Of a stretch of DNA of 64,000 bases, positions 60,640-64,000 are shown piece by piece. Origin of the DNA: Geodermatophilus poikilotrophus (lineage in GTDB: Bacteria; Actinomycetota; Actinomycetes; Mycobacteriales; Geodermatophilaceae). The position numbers and the translations under genes are program-made. The stretch lies in the NCBI RefSeq assembly GCF_900111455.1, contig NZ_FOIE01000009.1, positions 124,001 through 188,000 on the forward strand, in the 5' to 3' direction. The notes under the pieces are model-generated. The model worked only from the letters and a program-made list of their open reading frames with translations. It had not been told where the DNA came from and ran no database searches. Position 1 is the stretch's first letter; each line of letters opens with the position of its first letter.

Positions 60640-62151
60640 GTGGAGGGCGCCCTGCACCGGTTCATCCGGCTGCTGCGACTGCGCGGGATGCGGATCTCGA
60701 CGGCCGAAGCGATCGACGCGTTCGAGGCCGCGGCCGCCGTCGGGGTCAGCGATCGCGCCGCGCTGGAGGCCGCGCTGGGCGCGGCGCTGCTCAAGGACCG
60801 CCGGGACGCCGAGGTCTTCGCCGACACCTTCGCCCGCTTCTTCGGCCTGCGGGCGGTGGTCGACGCCGACGAGGGGCACGGCCACGCGCACGACGACCTG
60901 GCCGACACCGGCGAGCTGCAGAGGATGACCTGGTCGCCCGACCCCGCCGCCGACGTGCAGGAGGGGCACAGCCACGGCAGACCGGTCGACATCAAGGAGT
61001 TCTTCAAGCCCGAGGACCTGGCCGCGCAGTACAACCTGCACCAGGAGGCCAACAAGGTCGACCTGGCCTCGCTGACCCAGCAGATCGTGCTGTCGTCGGA
61101 GAGCCGCGACGGGCCGGCGGACGACGCCCAGCAGGTGCAGCTGGAGGTGTCGCGGCTGCACGACCCGGGCCTGCCCGGCGACCTGGTCCGCGGCGGCGGC
61201 ACGCAGCTGGACCTGGAGCTGTCGGTGACCCAGCAGCAGGCGCTGCGCGACTGGCTGGCCGACCCGGTGGGCGACCTGGACCCCGAGGTGGCCGAGGCCC
61301 TGCGCCGGCAGCTCGCCGGCGTGATCGAGGACCTGCCGGAGCTGCTCGCCGCGCACCTGCAGAAGCTCGCCGAGATGACCGACCTCGCCATCGAGGAGCG
61401 AGAGCCGGCGCGGGCGCCGGTGGAGGAGGTCACCGAGGCCGACCGGGCGCGGATCGAGGAGTCGCTGCGCCGGCTGGCGACCTCGCTGCACGGCGGGCTG
61501 ACCCACAAGAAGCGGCAGTCCCCCCGCGGGCGGGTCGACGTCGCCCGCACGATGCGCCGCAACCTGCGCTACGACGGCGTCCCGTTCCGGCCGGTCACCA
61601 CCCGGCTGGCCGAGGACAAGCCGCGGCTGGTCGTGGTGGCCGACGTGAGCCTGTCGGTGCGGACGACGGCCCGGTTCACGCTGCACGTCGTCCACGCGCT
61701 GCGGGACCTCTTCGCCCAGGTGCGCACCTTCGCGTTCGTGGACGACGTCGTCGAGATCACCGACCTGTTCGACGAGCACCCGCTGGAGCACGCGCTGGGC
61801 CTGGTCTTCGGGGGCGACGTCATCGACGTGGACGCCTCCAGCGACTACGGCACGGTGTTCGCCACGCTCGCCGCCGACCACTCCGGTGCCTTCACCCGCC
61901 GCTCCACGCTGCTGGTGCTCGGCGACGGCCGGGGCAACGGCAACGCCCCCCGCCTCGACGTCTTCGCCGACCTCACCCGCCGGGTGCGCGAGACCATCTG
62001 GCTGACCCCCGAGCCGAGGTACTCCTGGGCGCTCGGCGGCTGCGACCTGCCCGCCTACGCGGAGAGCTGCGACCGGGTCGAGGTCATCCGCGACCACTCC
62101 GGGCTGGAGAGCTGGGCGACCGACGTCGTCACCCGCGCCGCCTCCCGCTAG
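60640..62151 (+). CDS. VWA-domain protein, CoxE-like
   Basis: 503 residues. The C-terminal von Willebrand A domain has a MIDAS in ADVSLSV and a GDGRGNG loop; an N-terminal helical domain of about 300 residues carries two short His-rich stretches (DEGHGHAHDD at about 85, EGHSHGRP at about 108). MoxR-VWA pairs act as chaperones for metalloenzyme assembly, for example CoxD/CoxE in CO dehydrogenase maturation. GTG 60640 is one base after the ATPase stop. A role in activating the adjacent alcohol dehydrogenase is plausible inference; the molybdenum hydroxylase 18 kb away is the other candidate. Confidence 0.85.
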   Translation: MEGALHRFIRLLRLRGMRISTAEAIDAFEAAAAVGVSDRAALEAALGAALLKDRRDAEVFADTFARFFGLRAVVDADEGHGHAHDDLADTGELQRMTWSPDPAADVQEGHSHGRPVDIKEFFKPEDLAAQYNLHQEANKVDLASLTQQIVLSSESRDGPADDAQQVQLEVSRLHDPGLPGDLVRGGGTQLDLELSVTQQQALRDWLADPVGDLDPEVAEALRRQLAGVIEDLPELLAAHLQKLAEMTDLAIEEREPARAPVEEVTEADRARIEESLRRLATSLHGGLTHKKRQSPRGRVDVARTMRRNLRYDGVPFRPVTTRLAEDKPRLVVVADVSLSVRTTARFTLHVVHALRDLFAQVRTFAFVDDVVEITDLFDEHPLEHALGLVFGGDVIDVDASSDYGTVFATLAADHSGAFTRRSTLLVLGDGRGNGNAPRLDVFADLTRRVRETIWLTPEPRYSWALGGCDLPAYAESCDRVEVIRDHSGLESWATDVVTRAASR

Positions 62152-62155
62152 CGCC

Positions 62156-63148
62156 TCACCGCGACGGCGGGCCGCCCTGCCCGCCACCGACCCACGGGGG
62201 CCGGCCGTCCGGGCCGCCACCGCCCCACGCTGGGACGCCGCCGGCCGGCGGGCCCCCCATGGTCACGATGCGGTCCAGCTCCTCGAGGTCGCCGGGCCGC
62301 AGCGCCACCTGGCTCGCCGCGAGGAGCTCCTCCAACTGCGCCACCGAGGTCGCGCTCGGGATGGCGAGCACGTTCGGCGAGCGGGCGAGCAACCACGCGA
62401 TGGCCACCTGCACCGGGCTCGCCCCCACCCGCTGCGCGACGGTGTCCAGCACCGCCGACTGCTCCGGCGTCATCTCGCCCATGGGGAAGAACGACGTGTA
62501 GGAGATCCCCTCCAGCGCCGTGTAGGCGATCCCGTCCCGGGCCAGCTCCTCGACCAGGTCGTCGTCGGTGCGGTGGATCAGGTTGTAGTGGTTCTGCACG
62601 CAGGCGAGGGGGGCGATGCCACGCGCCTCGGCGACCTGCCGGCCGGTGATGTGGCTGACCCCGAGCTGGCGGACCAGCCCCTCCTGCTGCAGCTCGGCCA
62701 GCGCCTCGAACGGCTCGCCGAGGGAGCGCTCCGCGGGCTCCCCCAGGCCCGGCATCCGCAGGTTGGCGACGTGCAGCGCGTCCAGCCCGAGGTGCTCCAG
62801 GTCCTCCTCCACCGACCGGCGCAGCCCGTCCGGCGTCAGCGCCTCGTCCCAACCGCCCTCCGGCGTCCGGCGGGCGCCGACCCGGGTGACGATGACCAGG
62901 TCCTCGGGATAGGGGTCCAGCGCCTCGCGGATCAGGTCGTTCACCACGTGCGGGCCGTAGAGGCCGCTGGTGTCGACGTGGTCCACCCCCAGCTCCACGG
63001 CCCGGTGGAGGACGGCGAGCGCGGCCTCCCGATCGGCCGGTGGCCCGGTGACCCGGGGTCCGGTGAGCTTCATGCCGCCGTAGCCCATGCGGTGCACGGT
63101 CCGGTCGCCGAGGGAGACCCGTCCGGATCCCGTCGCGGTGGTCGTCAT
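62156..63148 (-). CDS. Aldo/keto reductase family protein
   Basis: 330 residues forming a (beta/alpha)8 barrel. The Asp and Tyr of the tetrad are in VDHVDTSGLYGP. The position of the catalytic lysine reads Arg in LVIVTRVGARR; the usual residue there is Lys. The last 25-30 residues are Gly/Pro-rich low complexity. It would reduce an aldehyde or ketone with NADPH, but the Lys-to-Arg change makes activity uncertain. ATG 63148. It converges on the VWA gene, four bases away. Confidence 0.85.
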   Translation of the reverse strand: MTTTATGSGRVSLGDRTVHRMGYGGMKLTGPRVTGPPADREAALAVLHRAVELGVDHVDTSGLYGPHVVNDLIREALDPYPEDLVIVTRVGARRTPEGGWDEALTPDGLRRSVEEDLEHLGLDALHVANLRMPGLGEPAERSLGEPFEALAELQQEGLVRQLGVSHITGRQVAEARGIAPLACVQNHYNLIHRTDDDLVEELARDGIAYTALEGISYTSFFPMGEMTPEQSAVLDTVAQRVGASPVQVAIAWLLARSPNVLAIPSATSVAQLEELLAASQVALRPGDLEELDRIVTMGGPPAGGVPAWGGGGPDGRPPWVGGGQGGPPSR

Positions 63149-63287
63149 GCCAGGCGAAGCTAGGGCCGGGCGGGCCCCGGCCGACACGTCCGATCAGCAG
63201 TTCCCGGCGCGGCTGTCACAGGCCGTGGGGCCGACGCCAGCGTGTCATCAACCGCCTCCAGCGTGTCGTGGGCGTGTCGTCCCGCGG

Positions 63288-63965
63288 CTAGATCAGCCCG
63301 AGTTTCGAGCCGGCGTAGACGGCCTCGGCGCGGCGGGACACCGCCAGTTTCCGCATGACGTTGCCGACGTGGAACTTCGCCGTCGTCGCCGAGATGTACA
63401 GCTCCCGGCCGATCGACTCGTTGGACAGCCCGCGCGCCAGCAGGGTCAGCACCTCGCGCTCGCGGGCGGTGAGGTCCGGCCCGGCCGCCACGGGGGACGG
63501 CGTGGGCGCGGCCAGCGAGCGCACCACCATCGTCGCGCTGTGGCTGTCGAAGGCGCTCTCCCCGCGGCGCACCGCCCGGATCGCGGCGACCAGCGCCACG
63601 GCGTCGACGTCCTTGAGCACGTAGCCGCGGGCGCCGCGCTGGATGGCCTCGAGCACCAGCTGCTGGTCGAGGAAGGTCGTCACCACCAGGACGCCGGGTG
63701 CGGGCGTCGTGGCCGTGAGCTGGCCGCACAGGGTCAGGCCGGCGACGTCGGAGCCGGCCGAGAGCTTGAGGTCGAGCAGCACGATGTGCGGGCGGCTGGC
63801 GGCCACCAGGTCCAGCGCCTCGCCCGCCGATGCCGCCTCGCCGACCACCTCGATGTCGGGCTCGCGCTCCAGGATCGAGCGCAGCCCCTGCCGGACGATC
63901 GCGTGGTCGTCGACGATGACCAGCCGGATGGTCCCCGCTGTGGTCCCCGCGGTGGGCTCAGCCAT
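63288..63965 (-). CDS. NarL/FixJ-family two-component response regulator
   Basis: 225 residues. The receiver domain has the acidic pair in VIVDDHAIVRQG (Asp19/20), the phosphorylated Asp65 in VLLDLKL and Lys in YVLKDVDA. The LuxR-type HTH is at about 165-222 (LTAREREVLTLLARGLSNESIGRELYIS, in parts). It is activated by a histidine kinase whose gene evidently ends at 63958, overlapping this start by eight bases. ATG 63965. The target genes are unknown; the 139 bases between it and the AKR gene show nothing clear. Confidence 0.92.
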   Translation of the reverse strand: MAEPTAGTTAGTIRLVIVDDHAIVRQGLRSILEREPDIEVVGEAASAGEALDLVAASRPHIVLLDLKLSAGSDVAGLTLCGQLTATTPAPGVLVVTTFLDQQLVLEAIQRGARGYVLKDVDAVALVAAIRAVRRGESAFDSHSATMVVRSLAAPTPSPVAAGPDLTAREREVLTLLARGLSNESIGRELYISATTAKFHVGNVMRKLAVSRRAEAVYAGSKLGLI

Positions 63966-64000
63966 CGACGGCGTCCCACGGCATCCGGACCTCGACCCGC
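63958..64000 (-). CDS. C-terminal end of a sensor histidine kinase (truncated by window)
   Basis: Only 13 codons are visible, ending VEVRMPWDAVDG then TGA. A closing beta strand with this pattern is common at the end of the HATPase domain of NarX/DesK-type kinases. Overlap with the start of the response regulator (ATGGCTGA) supports a kinase-regulator operon. Assignment rests mostly on context. Confidence 0.5.
   Translation of the reverse strand, partial: RVEVRMPWDAVDG

Noticed and set aside
57528-61562. A minus-strand open frame of about 1,340 codons opposite mftR, the alcohol dehydrogenase and the MoxR/VWA genes
   Set aside because: It lacks any recognisable motif and is the antisense image of well-supported coding genes; stop codons are simply rare in this base composition.
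1-64000. tRNA, rRNA or tmRNA genes
   Set aside because: I looked for conserved T-loop (GGTTCGAATCC-type) and rRNA segments on both strands and found none convincing.

Overview
The window is a chromosomal segment of a very GC-rich actinobacterium. Several features point that way: GTG starts are very common, neighbouring genes often overlap as ATGA or GTGA, a mycothiol-dependent-nitroreductase-type protein is present, DtxR/IdeR-like iron boxes and a SAM-IV-type riboswitch are visible, and there is a mycofactocin locus. Gene content and the intergenic repeats would fit Geodermatophilaceae (Blastococcus/Geodermatophilus/Modestobacter), but that is inference. I see no rRNA, tRNA, CRISPR array, phage or insertion sequence.

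Layout. 0-6 kb: the end of an alpha-glucosidase-type gene, an MFS exporter, a DeoR regulator-DUF4406-NUDIX operon, and acetoacetyl-CoA synthetase. 6-12 kb: DUF2237, a glutathione peroxidase with a DsbA-like partner, then an iron-siderophore uptake operon (two FecCD permeases and an ATPase) and a siderophore-interacting reductase, each with an iron box. 12-17.5 kb: EamA transporter, VOC protein, small membrane proteins, a thioesterase gene broken by a TGA, MscS channel, zinc alcohol dehydrogenase. 17.6-25.3 kb: a SAM-IV-type riboswitch followed by metY and metX, then with no gap a GH26-like glycosidase, a GAF-PP2C phosphatase, a BcsA-like glycosyltransferase with an unusual insertion, a STAS protein and an RsbW-like kinase. 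This looks like a partner-switch-controlled polysaccharide locus. 25.3-38 kb: gamma-carbonic anhydrase, YdeI-like protein, APC permease, NlpC/P60 hydrolase, TldD/TldE, MBL hydrolase, amidohydrolase, DedA, HAD hydrolase, alpha/beta hydrolase. 37.9-42.8 kb: CoxG and a form-II-type CoxM-CoxL-CoxS molybdenum hydroxylase operon. 43-45.4 kb: a siderophore-binding lipoprotein and an MFS exporter.

45.5-62.2 kb is a mycofactocin region: GAF regulator, mftF, a cysteine hydrolase, mftE, two mycofactocin-associated OYE/FadH oxidoreductases, mftC, mftB, mftA, mftR, an NDMA/mycofactocin-dependent-type alcohol dehydrogenase, and a MoxR ATPase/VWA pair with histidine-rich segments. mftD and mftG are not in the window. 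The end holds an aldo/keto reductase and a NarL-type response regulator.

The feature that runs through the whole segment is a family of about 55-nt imperfect palindromes. At least ten near-complete copies sit mostly just after stop codons. Their outer stems differ between copies by paired changes, and in three genes (alpha/beta hydrolase, GAF regulator, mftB) a copy supplies the C-terminal codons.
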